Part shown: positions 9,990-19,146 of the stretch, piece after piece | Layout: each line of letters begins with the position of its first letter | How positions within the stretch are numbered: the first letter of the stretch is position 1 | From: Larkinella rosea | Lineage (GTDB): Bacteria > Bacteroidota > Bacteroidia > Cytophagales > Spirosomataceae | Length of the DNA stretch: 64,000 bases | Reading direction: 5' to 3' | NCBI RefSeq assembly: GCF_003858635.1 | Contig: NZ_RQJO01000015.1 | Span: 620,001-684,000 of the forward strand | The notes under the pieces: generated by a model | What the model saw: only the letters and a program-made list of their open reading frames with translations | Databases searched by the model: none | What the model was told of the DNA's origin: nothing | Translations under genes and position numbers: made by a program

Positions 9990-12900
9990 ATGAATACGAC
10001 GAATACCATTTGTTTACGAAAACCGGTTTTACGAAGCTTGTTTTTGCTGTTTGGAATCTTTGTGCAGGTGCTTTCGGCTTCGGCGATCGATCTCCGGGTA
10101 GCTGGAACCATTACGGATGCGTCCAATAACGATGCGGTTATCGGCGCTACCATCCGGGTAAAGGGAACAACAACCGGAACGACGACAGATGTTAGTGGAA
10201 AATTTGCTCTGACCGTGCCGGATAATGCAACGCTCGAAATCAGTTCCATTGGTTATGAGAGTACAGAAGTTGTTGTCAATGGACGCACGGAACTGACCAT
10301 TACCTTAAAACCGTCAACCAGCCAGCTTCAGGAAGTCGTGGTAGTAGGCTACGGAACCCAGCGGAAAGTAGACGTGACGGGCGCAACGGTAACCGTTAAG
10401 GGCGACGAACTGGCAAAACAGCCGGTGCTGACAGCCACCCAGGCACTACAGGGGAAAGCCGCTGGTGTCCAGATTATTAACAGCGGCCAACCGGGCGCTT
10501 CTCCCGTGGTGCGAATTCGGGGAACGGGCACGGCCCTGGGCGGAACGGCCGCACTGTTTGTGGTCGATGGCGTGTTAACGGATGATATTACCAATATCAA
10601 CACCTCCGACATCGTCAATGTAGACGTCCTGAAGGATGCATCGGCCACGGCGATTTACGGTTCCCGGGGTGCCAACGGCGTGATTATCATTACTACGAAG
10701 CGGGGGAAAGCGGGAAAGCTGCAGATCAACTACAGCGGAAACGTGGGTATTCGGAATGCTGCCAATCTGGTCGATATGGCCAATGCGGTTGAATACGCCA
10801 ACTACGTCAGCGCGGCAAGTGGTACGCTTGTCAATGCCGGAAACACCTCCACGGACTGGTACAGCAAAATTCTGCGTCAGGGCTTTACGCAAACGCACAA
10901 CGTTTCGCTTTCGGGCGGAACGGAAAAGGCGACGCACTTCTTAAGTCTCGGCTATTTCACCGATCAGGGCATTGTGATTCGGAACCAGTATGACCGGTTT
11001 ACGATTCGGACCACCAACGAGTTCAAGATCAACGACAAACTCAAAACCGGGATCATTGCTTCCTACGCCAGCGCCATCGACCGGCGGGTGAACCTGGGTT
11101 CGGCGTATAACAACGCCTACCGGGCAGCTCCGATCATTCCCGGAAAAGAAAATGGAAAATACGGAAACACGTCGGTTTATCAGAACGTCGGTAACCCGAT
11201 TCTGGACATTGAAAACAACAAAGACCGGGTGCTGGACAACCGCTTGCAGGGAGCGGCTTTCATCGAATACAAACCGGTCGAATGGCTGACGTTCCGCAGT
11301 AACATCGGCGATGATTGGGGCAATCAGGTAAGCCGGGTGTATAACTATCAGTTTAATAATGACACGATTACGTTTCTGGCTCCGGGCGGAAACCAGCGGA
11401 ATGCCAACAGCAACCTGGCGTTCCGCAATACCAAAACCTCGCACTGGACCTGGGATAATACCGTCACGTTCAACAAAACATTCGACAAACACACCTTAAC
11501 CGTTTTGGCCGGAACAACGGCGGAGCAGTATACCCAAACCTGGTTTCAGTCATACCGGAAAGACGTGCCAGCCGCCGAAAATCTGTGGTACATCGGCACG
11601 GGTAACGCCAATACCTCGACCAACGACGGCAGTGGCGACAAATGGGCGCGCAACTCCTACATCGGCCGCGTCAATTACAATTACGACGGCACCTATTTGC
11701 TGACGGCTACGATTCGCGCCGACGGCAGCTCCCGGTTTCCGAGTCAAAACCGCTGGGGCTATTTTCCGTCTGTGGGCGTGGGATGGGTCATTACCAACGA
11801 AACGTTCATGAAAAGTCAGTTGATTTTTGATCTGCTCAAACTGCGCGCCAGTTGGGGGCGGGTTGGAAACGACCGGATTCCGTCGGATGCCTATACCGTA
11901 ACGGTGACGCCCAATCTGGCGTATCCGTACGGGGGCGGGGTTGCCACGCCCGGTAGCGCCATTACGCAGATCAAAGATCCGAACCTGAAGTGGGAAACTA
12001 CGGAAGAAACCGACGTCGCGCTGGAATTCAGTGCGATTGGCGGAAAGCTGACCGGCGAAATTGGCTACTATAACAAAAAAGCCCGCGATCTGCTCATCAA
12101 CGTCAAAGTGCCATCGGTAACGGGCGATGCCGACGGACAGGTGCTGACCAATGCCGCATCGATTCAGAACCAGGGTCTGGAAGTGGTTTTGAACTGGCGG
12201 GGTAAAATTACGCAGGACATTTCCTACAACGTCGGCGGTAATTTGACCCTCAACAAAAACCGGGTGATTGGTCTGAATGGCGGGCAACCCATTCTGGACG
12301 GTGGAGTTGGCGGAAATCAGCCCTACACCACCCGAACCGACAACGGGCAGCCGGTCGGTAGTTTTTACGTGCTTCAGACGCTGGGCGTTTTTCAGACGCA
12401 GGAAGAAGTCAATAATTACAAAAACAGCCAGGGAACGACGATTCAGCCGTCGGCTTCGCCGGGTGATTTCAAATACCAGGACACCAACGGCGACGGCAAG
12501 ATCGATGATCTCGACCGGGTTTTTGTGGGCGCCTACCAGCCCAAAGCCTACTTCGGCCTGAATGCCGGAATTTCCTACGCCGGTTTTGACTTCAGCATCG
12601 ATGCGTACGGCAACGTGGGCAATCAGGTGTATAACGGAAAAAAAGCGTTCCGGCAACTGGCGCAGGATAACGTCGAGTCGGCAATGGCGTATAACCGCTG
12701 GACGTCGGCCAATAAATCGCAAACCGAACCGGCGGCCAACAGCGGTAACCTGCTGGCGTCGACCTACTTCGTCGAGTCCGGTTCCTTTGTCCGGATCAAT
12801 AACGTGACGCTTGGCTATCGCGTACCGGATAGCATGATCAGGAAATTGAAAATCAGCACTGTACGCATCTTTGCGACGGCCCAAAACGTCATCACGTTCA

Positions 12901-13055
12901 AAAAATACTCCGGTTTTACGGCGGAACTACCCGGTTTTAGCTCCACCAACAACGCGGGTGTCGTAACGACCGGTAGTCCAACCACGGCGGGTATCGAGCT
13001 GAACGCGTATCCAACCGCCCGGACGATTGCCGTCGGGTTGAATGTCGGTTTTTAA
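9990..13055 (+). CDS. SusC/RagA-type TonB-dependent outer-membrane transporter
   Basis: Outer-membrane oligosaccharide importer, 1021 residues. A signal peptide (1-33) is followed by a carboxypeptidase-D-like domain (about 36-112, AGTITDASNNDAVIGATIRVKG), the TonB-contact region EVVVVGYGTQRK and the SusC-type plug (ALQGKAAGVQI, IRGTGT, VLKDASATAIYGSRGANGVIIITTKRG). The rest is a 22-strand-type barrel ending in the aromatic residue F (VGLNVGF), the beta-barrel assembly signal. There is no STN domain, which fits control by the neighbouring sensor and not by a sigma/anti-sigma pair. It overlaps the extended frame of the next gene, susD, and pairs with it. Substrate is inferred from the two GH144 enzymes downstream. 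Confidence 0.95.
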   Translation: MNTTNTICLRKPVLRSLFLLFGIFVQVLSASAIDLRVAGTITDASNNDAVIGATIRVKGTTTGTTTDVSGKFALTVPDNATLEISSIGYESTEVVVNGRTELTITLKPSTSQLQEVVVVGYGTQRKVDVTGATVTVKGDELAKQPVLTATQALQGKAAGVQIINSGQPGASPVVRIRGTGTALGGTAALFVVDGVLTDDITNINTSDIVNVDVLKDASATAIYGSRGANGVIIITTKRGKAGKLQINYSGNVGIRNAANLVDMANAVEYANYVSAASGTLVNAGNTSTDWYSKILRQGFTQTHNVSLSGGTEKATHFLSLGYFTDQGIVIRNQYDRFTIRTTNEFKINDKLKTGIIASYASAIDRRVNLGSAYNNAYRAAPIIPGKENGKYGNTSVYQNVGNPILDIENNKDRVLDNRLQGAAFIEYKPVEWLTFRSNIGDDWGNQVSRVYNYQFNNDTITFLAPGGNQRNANSNLAFRNTKTSHWTWDNTVTFNKTFDKHTLTVLAGTTAEQYTQTWFQSYRKDVPAAENLWYIGTGNANTSTNDGSGDKWARNSYIGRVNYNYDGTYLLTATIRADGSSRFPSQNRWGYFPSVGVGWVITNETFMKSQLIFDLLKLRASWGRVGNDRIPSDAYTVTVTPNLAYPYGGGVATPGSAITQIKDPNLKWETTEETDVALEFSAIGGKLTGEIGYYNKKARDLLINVKVPSVTGDADGQVLTNAASIQNQGLEVVLNWRGKITQDISYNVGGNLTLNKNRVIGLNGGQPILDGGVGGNQPYTTRTDNGQPVGSFYVLQTLGVFQTQEEVNNYKNSQGTTIQPSASPGDFKYQDTNGDGKIDDLDRVFVGAYQPKAYFGLNAGISYAGFDFSIDAYGNVGNQVYNGKKAFRQLAQDNVESAMAYNRWTSANKSQTEPAANSGNLLASTYFVESGSFVRINNVTLGYRVPDSMIRKLKISTVRIFATAQNVITFKKYSGFTAELPGFSSTNNAGVVTTGSPTTAGIELNAYPTARTIAVGLNVGF

Positions 13056-13089
13056 AAAGTTGAAGAACGAAATACAAATTGGTGAGGGT

Positions 13090-14625
13090 ATGAAATTCAA
13101 TCAATCCATAAAAATAGTGGGCGCGGGCGTGATGCTGTCACTTCTGATCGTTTCGTGCCAGAAGAGTTTTCTGGATGTTCCGGTGCAGGGTCAGGCCACC
13201 ACGGCCACGGACCCGAATTTGGCCGTCAACCTGGTAACGGGCGTCTACAACAGCCTATTGAACGGAAGTGCGTTTGGGGGAGAAGGTGATATTCACGGAA
13301 TTAGCTTTGTCGCAGCGACGAACATTATTTCGGATGATGGCGACAAAGGCAGTACGGACAGCGATCAGCAGGGTATCAAAGACCTTGACAATTTCGCCAC
13401 CACGCCGACCAATACCTTTGTGGCTGCGCTCTGGAACGGCTATTACAACGGCATTGCCCGGGCGAATCAGGCGCTGACCGCGTTGTCGACGGCGTCATTG
13501 GATGCCACAACGAAGGCGCAACTGATGGGTGAAGTGCGGTTTATTCGCGGGTATTATTACTTCAATCTGGTGCGGTTTTTCGGGAAAGTGCCCAAAGTGC
13601 TTCGGGTGCCAAAAGATGCGCAGGATGCCAACACCGACCCGGCTTTTCAGACCCGCGCTCCGGTCGATACGATCTACAACGTCATTATGCAGGATTTGCA
13701 GTACGCCTTTGAAAATCTGCCGCTGAAAGCCAAAGCAAGTGCGGGACACATCACGAAAGGCACGGCGGAGTCGATGCTGGCGAAGGTATATCTCTACCGC
13801 AAAAACTGGCAGCAGGTCCTGACGCTGACCCAGGATGTCATCAATTCCGGTCAATACACGCTGGTACCGGATTACTCGATCATCTGGCGGCAGGCGGGTG
13901 ACAACAATTCGGAAGCCATTTTTGAAGTCAAAACCGGGCAGTTCAACAACTCGGATTTTGGGGTCGACGGCTACGCGGTCTGGCAGGGGCCGCGCGTGGG
14001 GGGCAAAGGCGGCTGGACGGATCTGGGCTTCGGCTTCAATAACCCGACGGTTAATCTGGTCAATGCCTACGAACCCGGCGACAAACGGAAAGCCGCGACG
14101 ATCATTGCCATCGACAACAGCGGCAAATACGTCGGAACGACGCTGTTCGACGGTTTCCGAATTCCCAGTTCTGATTCCGTTCAGAACCTCTATTACAATT
14201 ACAAAGCCTACCACAGCGAAAACCGCAACGTCGAATCATTTTCGGGAAACCGCGATCGAAAGCAGAAAAACCTGCACCTGCTGCGCTATGCCGATGTCCT
14301 GCTGATGAACGCCGAAGCCGCCAACGAACTGGGTCAGACCGGGGTTGCCATTGCCAACCTCAATCGAATCCGCACCCGCGCCGGATTGGCAGCCACCACG
14401 GCCACCTCACAAGCGGATGTGCGCAACGCGATCTGGAAAGAACGGCGGGTGGAACTGGCGATGGAGCACGACCGGTTTTTCGATCTGGTGCGCACGGGTC
14501 GGGCGGCTCAGGTGATGCAGGCTGCCGGGAAGAATTTTGTAGCGGGTAAAAACGAATTATTGCCGGTTCCGAGCTTACAGATTGCGTTAAGTGGCGGAAA
14601 ACTCGATCAGAACAATGGGTACTGA
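13090..14625 (+). CDS. SusD/RagB-type surface glycan-binding lipoprotein
   Basis: Surface lipoprotein that forms the lid of the SusC channel, 511 residues from the start chosen here. The ATG at 13090 (MKFNQSIKIVGAG) is preferred over the in-frame ATG at 13042, inside susC, because it places a lipoprotein signal with lipobox LIVSC right at the N terminus. TPR-like helices of the SusD fold follow (VRFIRGYYYFNLVRFFG), and the end is the typical GKLDQNNGY. The gene starts 34 bases after the susC stop, so both share a transcript. Confidence 0.93.
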   Translation: MKFNQSIKIVGAGVMLSLLIVSCQKSFLDVPVQGQATTATDPNLAVNLVTGVYNSLLNGSAFGGEGDIHGISFVAATNIISDDGDKGSTDSDQQGIKDLDNFATTPTNTFVAALWNGYYNGIARANQALTALSTASLDATTKAQLMGEVRFIRGYYYFNLVRFFGKVPKVLRVPKDAQDANTDPAFQTRAPVDTIYNVIMQDLQYAFENLPLKAKASAGHITKGTAESMLAKVYLYRKNWQQVLTLTQDVINSGQYTLVPDYSIIWRQAGDNNSEAIFEVKTGQFNNSDFGVDGYAVWQGPRVGGKGGWTDLGFGFNNPTVNLVNAYEPGDKRKAATIIAIDNSGKYVGTTLFDGFRIPSSDSVQNLYYNYKAYHSENRNVESFSGNRDRKQKNLHLLRYADVLLMNAEAANELGQTGVAIANLNRIRTRAGLAATTATSQADVRNAIWKERRVELAMEHDRFFDLVRTGRAAQVMQAAGKNFVAGKNELLPVPSLQIALSGGKLDQNNGY

Positions 14626-14684
14626 TCACACCCGATAACGATTTCTCACTATATCAAAACCAGTTTAATTAACACACAATTCGT

Positions 14685-15572
14685 ATGAAAACAAGACAAA
14701 TCAGTGCCTGGATAGCAGCGGTTGGCCTATTGGCAAGCAGTGCAGTTTTTACGTCGTGTAGCAAGGATGATGACGATACGGCGACATTACCGCCGATTGG
14801 TGGATTTAATTCGTCAAATGAGGTAGCTGCCAGCAATTTAGTGGCTCACTGGCCTTTCGATGGTAGCAACAACGAACGGATTTCGAGTACAGCACCAGAA
14901 TCAGCTGTAAACGCTAAATTCGTCACAGGTGCAAGTGGTCAACGACAAGCGTTGGATCTGGCTTCCGGTTATTTGGTTTATCCTACCATTGCTGCAATCG
15001 GATCGGCTAATAGCTTGTCAAGTTTTACAGTGAGCGCTTGGGTAAATGTCAAAAATAGAAAAGGAAGTGCAGGTAGTCCTGCAACCGCATTTTTCTCTCT
15101 TTCACGACCGAAGGAGTGGGCTGGAAGTATCAATTTGATGGCAGAAACGGGTCAGTATACAGCTGAAAGAGACACATTGAAAGTAAAAGGGTTATTGGTT
15201 CAGAATGGGTCTCAGTTCGAAGATAGTCTGAATGATCCTACTAAAGGTGGTGATCAGGGCTTTAAAGGGGCCGGCGCTTGGTCGCATGTGGCTATTACCT
15301 ATGACGGAGCTACTTCAACATTTCAGGTCTATGCAAATGGTAAGAAAATCAGCAATCCTGAATGGGAAAAACGAGGAACCACAGGAAACCTGAACATTTC
15401 GACACCTGCCAAAGCGATTATTGGAGCTTGGGCTACTAATTTACCTGGAGGCACGGCTGAAGCATGGCAAGTACCAATGACGGGCCAGATCGACGAAGTT
15501 CGGGTGTATAACAAAGCACTTTCAGTCGGTGACATTGGCTCACTCTATCAACTCGAACAGGCAGGCCGTTAA
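14685..15572 (+). CDS. LamG-like surface lipoprotein, probable glycan-binding protein
   Basis: Lipoprotein of 295 residues with a signal ending in the lipobox FTSC (C25), a short Asp-rich linker (KDDDD) and one LamG/concanavalin-like jelly-roll domain (about 55-290; LVAHWPFDGSNNERISS, FTVSAWVNV, WSHVAITYDGATSTFQVYANGKKIS, GQIDEVRVYNKAL). No catalytic motif is seen. Position directly after susD suggests a surface glycan-binding protein. Its codons are unlike those of its neighbours: AT-rich third positions, AGA arginine codons and few CCGG-containing words, which suggests separate exchange of this gene. A terminator follows immediately. Fold confident, role inferred. Confidence 0.8.
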   Translation: MKTRQISAWIAAVGLLASSAVFTSCSKDDDDTATLPPIGGFNSSNEVAASNLVAHWPFDGSNNERISSTAPESAVNAKFVTGASGQRQALDLASGYLVYPTIAAIGSANSLSSFTVSAWVNVKNRKGSAGSPATAFFSLSRPKEWAGSINLMAETGQYTAERDTLKVKGLLVQNGSQFEDSLNDPTKGGDQGFKGAGAWSHVAITYDGATSTFQVYANGKKISNPEWEKRGTTGNLNISTPAKAIIGAWATNLPGGTAEAWQVPMTGQIDEVRVYNKALSVGDIGSLYQLEQAGR

Positions 15573-15586
15573 TTCCGGCAACCCAC

Positions 15587-15618
15587 AAAACCGGGGCTTA
15601 TTTATGCCCCGGTTTTTT
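15587..15618 (+). terminator. Intrinsic terminator between the lipoprotein gene and the glucanase genes
   Basis: Perfect 11-bp stem AAAACCGGGGC (15587-15597) with GCCCCGGTTTT (15606-15616), loop TTATTTAT, followed by a T-run. The first glucanase starts 21 bases later with no visible promoter of its own, so partial read-through would set lower enzyme expression. Confidence 0.85.
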
Positions 15619-15638
15619 ACCCCTTTTCTTTATTTCCA

Positions 15639-17297
15639 ATGCGGTATTCAATAGCCATATTTCTGTTAATCAGCTTCTTTTCCTGTCAATCAAAGGAAGA
15701 AGGCGTGGTCGTTCCGGAAACGTTTTATTACAAATCGATTCGGGTCGATAAGGTCACTTCCGATCGAATGAATTATGCGAACGTCAATGCTAAACCGGTT
15801 ATTGAAATTACCTTTTCGGCACCTTTAAACCGTGAATCCGCTCAGAGTAGCATCAAATTAACGGAGAAAGCAACCTCGAAATCCATTCCGCTTACTTACG
15901 GTTTTGTGGGCAACGATACCACCGTTACCGTTATGCCCCAGAGCAACCTGGCCGCTTTGACAGCTTACACCCTTAGCGTTGATCCGGCACTCAATTCGCA
16001 GCAAAAAACCGCATTGAATGCCACGATTACGGCCAACCTGGTCACCGCCCTCGACAGCACCGACAAATTTCCGCGCATCAGCGATTCACTTCTGCTGGAT
16101 TTGGTTCAGAAGCAAACGTTTAAATACTTCTGGGATTTTGGTCACCCGGTTTCGGGGCTGGCGCGTGAACGCAATTCGTCGGGCGATGTCGTCACCTCGG
16201 GCGGTTCGGGATTTGGGATTATGGCGATTGTCGTGGCCGTTGATCGAAAATTCATTACGCGTCAGGAAGGGCTGGATCGGCTCGTCAAAATCACGGATTT
16301 CCTGAAGAATAAAACCAAAACGCACCACGGCGCTTTTCCGCACTGGCTCAACGGGGCTACCGGCGAAACCGTGCCGTTTAGCCAGAAAGACAACGGTGCC
16401 GATCTGGTGGAAACCTCGTACCTGATGCAGGGTCTGCTGACCGCCCGGCAGTATTTCAACGGGCAAAATGCGGACGAAACCGCTCTGCGGAAAACCATCA
16501 ACGACCTCTGGGACGCTGTCGAATGGAACTGGTTTACAAAAAACGGAGCCGAAACAAATCTCTACTGGCACTGGTCGCCCACCTACAACTGGGACATGAA
16601 CATGCCGATCCGTGGCTGGAACGAAGCCCTGATTACGTACGTGATGGCCGCTTCGTCGAACAAATCGCCGATTGCCAAAACCGTCTATGACAACTCATGG
16701 GCGCAAAACGGCAAAATGAAAAACGGGAATAGCTACTACGGCATCAAACTACCGCTGGGTCCGGCCAACGGCGGCCCGCTGTTCTTTTCGCAGTACTCGT
16801 TTTTAGGAATCAATCCGCACGATCTGACCGATGCCTACGCCAATTACTGGGAACAGAATACCGCCCATTCACTGATTAACTACAACTACTGCAAAGCCAA
16901 TCCGAAGAATTTCAGCGGCTACGGCGAAAACGGCTGGGGGCTGACCGCCAGCGATGAACAAAACGGGTATTCGGCCCACGAACCGAACAACGACAACGGC
17001 ACGATCAGCCCGACGGCGGCTTTGTCGTCGATGCCCTACACGCCCAAGGAGTCGATGCAGGCGATGCGGTTTTTCTATTACAAACTCGGCGATAAAATCT
17101 GGAAGAACTACGGTTTTGTCGATGCATTCAACCTCTCCACGATCTGGTTTGCCGATTCGTTTCTGGCGATCGATCAGGGGCCGATCATCATTATGATTGA
17201 AAACCAGCGTTCGCAACTGCTCTGGAAACTGTTCATGAGTGCGCCCGAAGTGAAAAAAGGAATGAAGAATCTGGGTTTCCAAAGCCCGAACTTATAA
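15639..17297 (+). CDS. GH144-type glucanase (Glycoamylase domain), lipoprotein with Ig-like domain
   Basis: Predicted beta-1,2-glucan hydrolase, 552 residues. It starts with a lipoprotein signal (lipobox FFSC, C16), then an SbsA/Big_5 Ig-like domain (about 28-135; IEITFSAPLNRESAQ, LAALTAYTLSV), then the alpha/alpha-barrel Glycoamylase domain (about 150-548). Conserved blocks include FKYFWDFGHPVSGLARER, GGSGFGIMAIVVAVDR, HWLNGATGETVPF, LYWHWSPTYNWDMN and GPIIIMIENQRSQLLWKL. This domain defines GH144, whose characterised members (Chitinophaga pinensis, Parabacteroides distasonis) cut beta-1,2-glucan. The lipid anchor suggests outer-membrane display. It is a diverged tandem paralogue of the next gene, 32 bases away. 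Family confident; exact bond specificity inferred. Confidence 0.87.
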   Translation: MRYSIAIFLLISFFSCQSKEEGVVVPETFYYKSIRVDKVTSDRMNYANVNAKPVIEITFSAPLNRESAQSSIKLTEKATSKSIPLTYGFVGNDTTVTVMPQSNLAALTAYTLSVDPALNSQQKTALNATITANLVTALDSTDKFPRISDSLLLDLVQKQTFKYFWDFGHPVSGLARERNSSGDVVTSGGSGFGIMAIVVAVDRKFITRQEGLDRLVKITDFLKNKTKTHHGAFPHWLNGATGETVPFSQKDNGADLVETSYLMQGLLTARQYFNGQNADETALRKTINDLWDAVEWNWFTKNGAETNLYWHWSPTYNWDMNMPIRGWNEALITYVMAASSNKSPIAKTVYDNSWAQNGKMKNGNSYYGIKLPLGPANGGPLFFSQYSFLGINPHDLTDAYANYWEQNTAHSLINYNYCKANPKNFSGYGENGWGLTASDEQNGYSAHEPNNDNGTISPTAALSSMPYTPKESMQAMRFFYYKLGDKIWKNYGFVDAFNLSTIWFADSFLAIDQGPIIIMIENQRSQLLWKLFMSAPEVKKGMKNLGFQSPNL

Positions 17298-17329
17298 GCA
17301 AAAATTTCCCGGTTTATGCTGATTTTCGT

Positions 17330-18934
17330 ATGCAGTCTTTGACAAAACTATATCTTTTTCTCTCGCTATTCGGCTGGTTTTCCGGTCTGGCGCAGTCGGA
17401 AAAAACCGCAGCAGCCCCGGTTGCCAACGAGTACAGCGAGTACCTGGAAACCGTTCAGAAAGCGACGTTCCGGTACTTCTGGGATTTTGCCCACCCGGTT
17501 TCGGGGCTGGCTCCCGAACGCACGGCCACGCCCAACATCGTCACGACCGGCGGCACCGGTTTTGGCATCATGGCCATTGTAACGGCGGCCGACCGTCGGT
17601 GGGTGACGCGGGCCGAAGCCGTGCAGCAATTGCAGAAGATGACCGGTTTTCTGGAAAAAGCCGACCGGTTTCACGGTGCCTGGCCCCACTGGCTCGATGG
17701 GAATTCGGGAAAAGTCGTTCCGTTTTCCGACCACGACAACGGTGGTGATCTGGTCGAAACGGCTTTTCTGGTCAACGGTTTGCTAAGCGCCCGCGCGTAT
17801 TTCGACGGGAATACCGCCCCCGAAAAAGACCTGCGGCAGCGCATTGATAAACTCTGGCGGGAAGTCGAATGGGATTGGTATGTCCGCGACGGCAAATTGT
17901 ACTGGCACTGGTCGCCAAACCACGAGTGGAAAATGAACCACGCGATTCGCGGCCACGACGAAACGTTTATTACGTATGTTCTGGCGCTGGGTTCGCCGAC
18001 GCACGCCATCAAGCCGGACGTTTACCAGAATACCTACAAACAAAGTGATCATTACGTCAACAACCGGACGTATTATGGGTATAAACTACCGCTCGGTTTT
18101 CCGATGGGCGGACCACTGTTTTTCACGCATTATTCGTACCTGAGCCTCGATCCACGTCTGATGCAGGACGAGCAAACCAACTACTGGGAGCAAAACCGGA
18201 ACCATGCACTCATCAACCGGGCGCATTGCCTGGAACCGCGTCAGGCGATGTTTGGTTACGGCCCCGGCAACTGGGGACTGACCGCCAGCGACGATTATAA
18301 TTTTTACGACGCCCATTCGCCCACGAACGACAACGGCACGATCAGTCCGACGGCGGCTTTGGCATCGATGCCCTACACGCCGTATTACTCGATGCAAGTG
18401 CTGCGGAATCTGTATCTGCGGGAAGGCAACCGGTTTTTTGGACCCTACGGTTTTTACGATGCCTACAACAAGGGGCTGAATTGGTATTCCAATCAGTATC
18501 TGGCGATCGACCAGGGGCCGATTGTGGTCATGATGGAAAATTACCGCTCCGGTTTGCTCTGGAAATTGGGCGAAAAAACGCCGGAACTCTGGACCGGACT
18601 GACTAAAATGGGCATCAAAAAACCGTCGTATCCGACCGGTTTTTACAGTTATGCACCCGATTTTCGCAGTGGTTACATTGACCTCTGGAAACACCCCGAC
18701 CGGGGCGCTTACGTGCTGGATTTTGCCGTCAAAGGCTCGTCGGCGGTAACCTTGGTGGTTCGGGACGAAACCGGGCGGGACATTCAGAAATTGATTGACA
18801 ACAAGTCGTATTCCGAAGGTACGCAGCAGTTGCTATTCCAGCTTCCGCAGGGGAAATACGAATTTGAACTCGCACAGGGCAGCGAGAAGCAGCGTGTTAA
18901 GATTTCACTTCATCAAAGCGTTGATAACCAGTAA
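17330..18934 (+). CDS. GH144-type glucanase with probable type IX secretion tail
   Basis: Second Glycoamylase-domain enzyme, 534 residues. It has an ordinary signal peptide (1-22, no lipobox) and the catalytic domain at about 37-455, with the same blocks as the upstream copy (FRYFWDFAHPVSGLAPER, GGTGFGIMAIV, LYWHWSPNHEWKMN, GPIVVMMENYRSGLLWKL). The last 80 or so residues (AVTLVVRDETGRDIQKL, EGTQQLLFQLPQGKYEFEL) resemble the beta-sandwich sorting tail of type IX cargo, so this copy may be secreted or surface-attached by that route; this part is inference. The two copies thus differ in how they are exported. The stump of a GH3 gene follows 3 bases later. Confidence 0.85.
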   Translation: MQSLTKLYLFLSLFGWFSGLAQSEKTAAAPVANEYSEYLETVQKATFRYFWDFAHPVSGLAPERTATPNIVTTGGTGFGIMAIVTAADRRWVTRAEAVQQLQKMTGFLEKADRFHGAWPHWLDGNSGKVVPFSDHDNGGDLVETAFLVNGLLSARAYFDGNTAPEKDLRQRIDKLWREVEWDWYVRDGKLYWHWSPNHEWKMNHAIRGHDETFITYVLALGSPTHAIKPDVYQNTYKQSDHYVNNRTYYGYKLPLGFPMGGPLFFTHYSYLSLDPRLMQDEQTNYWEQNRNHALINRAHCLEPRQAMFGYGPGNWGLTASDDYNFYDAHSPTNDNGTISPTAALASMPYTPYYSMQVLRNLYLREGNRFFGPYGFYDAYNKGLNWYSNQYLAIDQGPIVVMMENYRSGLLWKLGEKTPELWTGLTKMGIKKPSYPTGFYSYAPDFRSGYIDLWKHPDRGAYVLDFAVKGSSAVTLVVRDETGRDIQKLIDNKSYSEGTQQLLFQLPQGKYEFELAQGSEKQRVKISLHQSVDNQ

Positions 18935-18937
18935 GTC

Positions 18938-19119
18938 ATGAAAAAGCAGGGGGTAGAAAATTATGTTGAAGCCGGAACGTCACCTTCACGCTGACCGAAG
19001 CCGATTTGCGGTTTTACGATGCGTCCATGAAATGGACCTCCGAGCCGGTTGATTGCAAGGTGTTCGTCGGAACGAATTCGCAGGAGGTCAAAGAAGCCGG
19101 TTTTAAACTGGTGCGGTAA
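18938..19119 (+). pseudogene. Relic of a GH3 beta-glucosidase gene (start plus C-terminal end only)
   Basis: ATG at 18938 opens a 18-codon frame beginning MKKQGVENYVEAGT. A second frame from 18970 reads VTFTLTEADLRFYDASMKW and EPVDCKVFVGTNSQEVKEAGFKLV to a stop at 19117-19119. This matches the very end of the fibronectin-III-like domain of GH3 beta-glucosidases (FTLT..DL.FYD.., F.V.VG..S.D...A.F.L). About 700 residues that should lie between are gone, and the two pieces are in different frames. GH3 enzymes cleave the sophorose-type products of GH144, so the locus has lost its own final step unless a copy exists elsewhere. The family match is made by eye but is specific. Confidence 0.75.
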
Positions 19120-19146
19120 GAGCTTTTTTCCGGCCAGTAGCGTTTA

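Noticed and set aside
11550-12884. 444-codon open frame antisense to susC
   Set aside because: It is a mirror of the strong codon bias of a real SusC gene; the protein has no domain or signal and the susC reading is beyond doubt.
13042-13089. Upstream start for susD
   Set aside because: It lies inside susC and would bury the lipoprotein signal behind a charged leader; the ATG at 13090 gives a proper lipobox signal.
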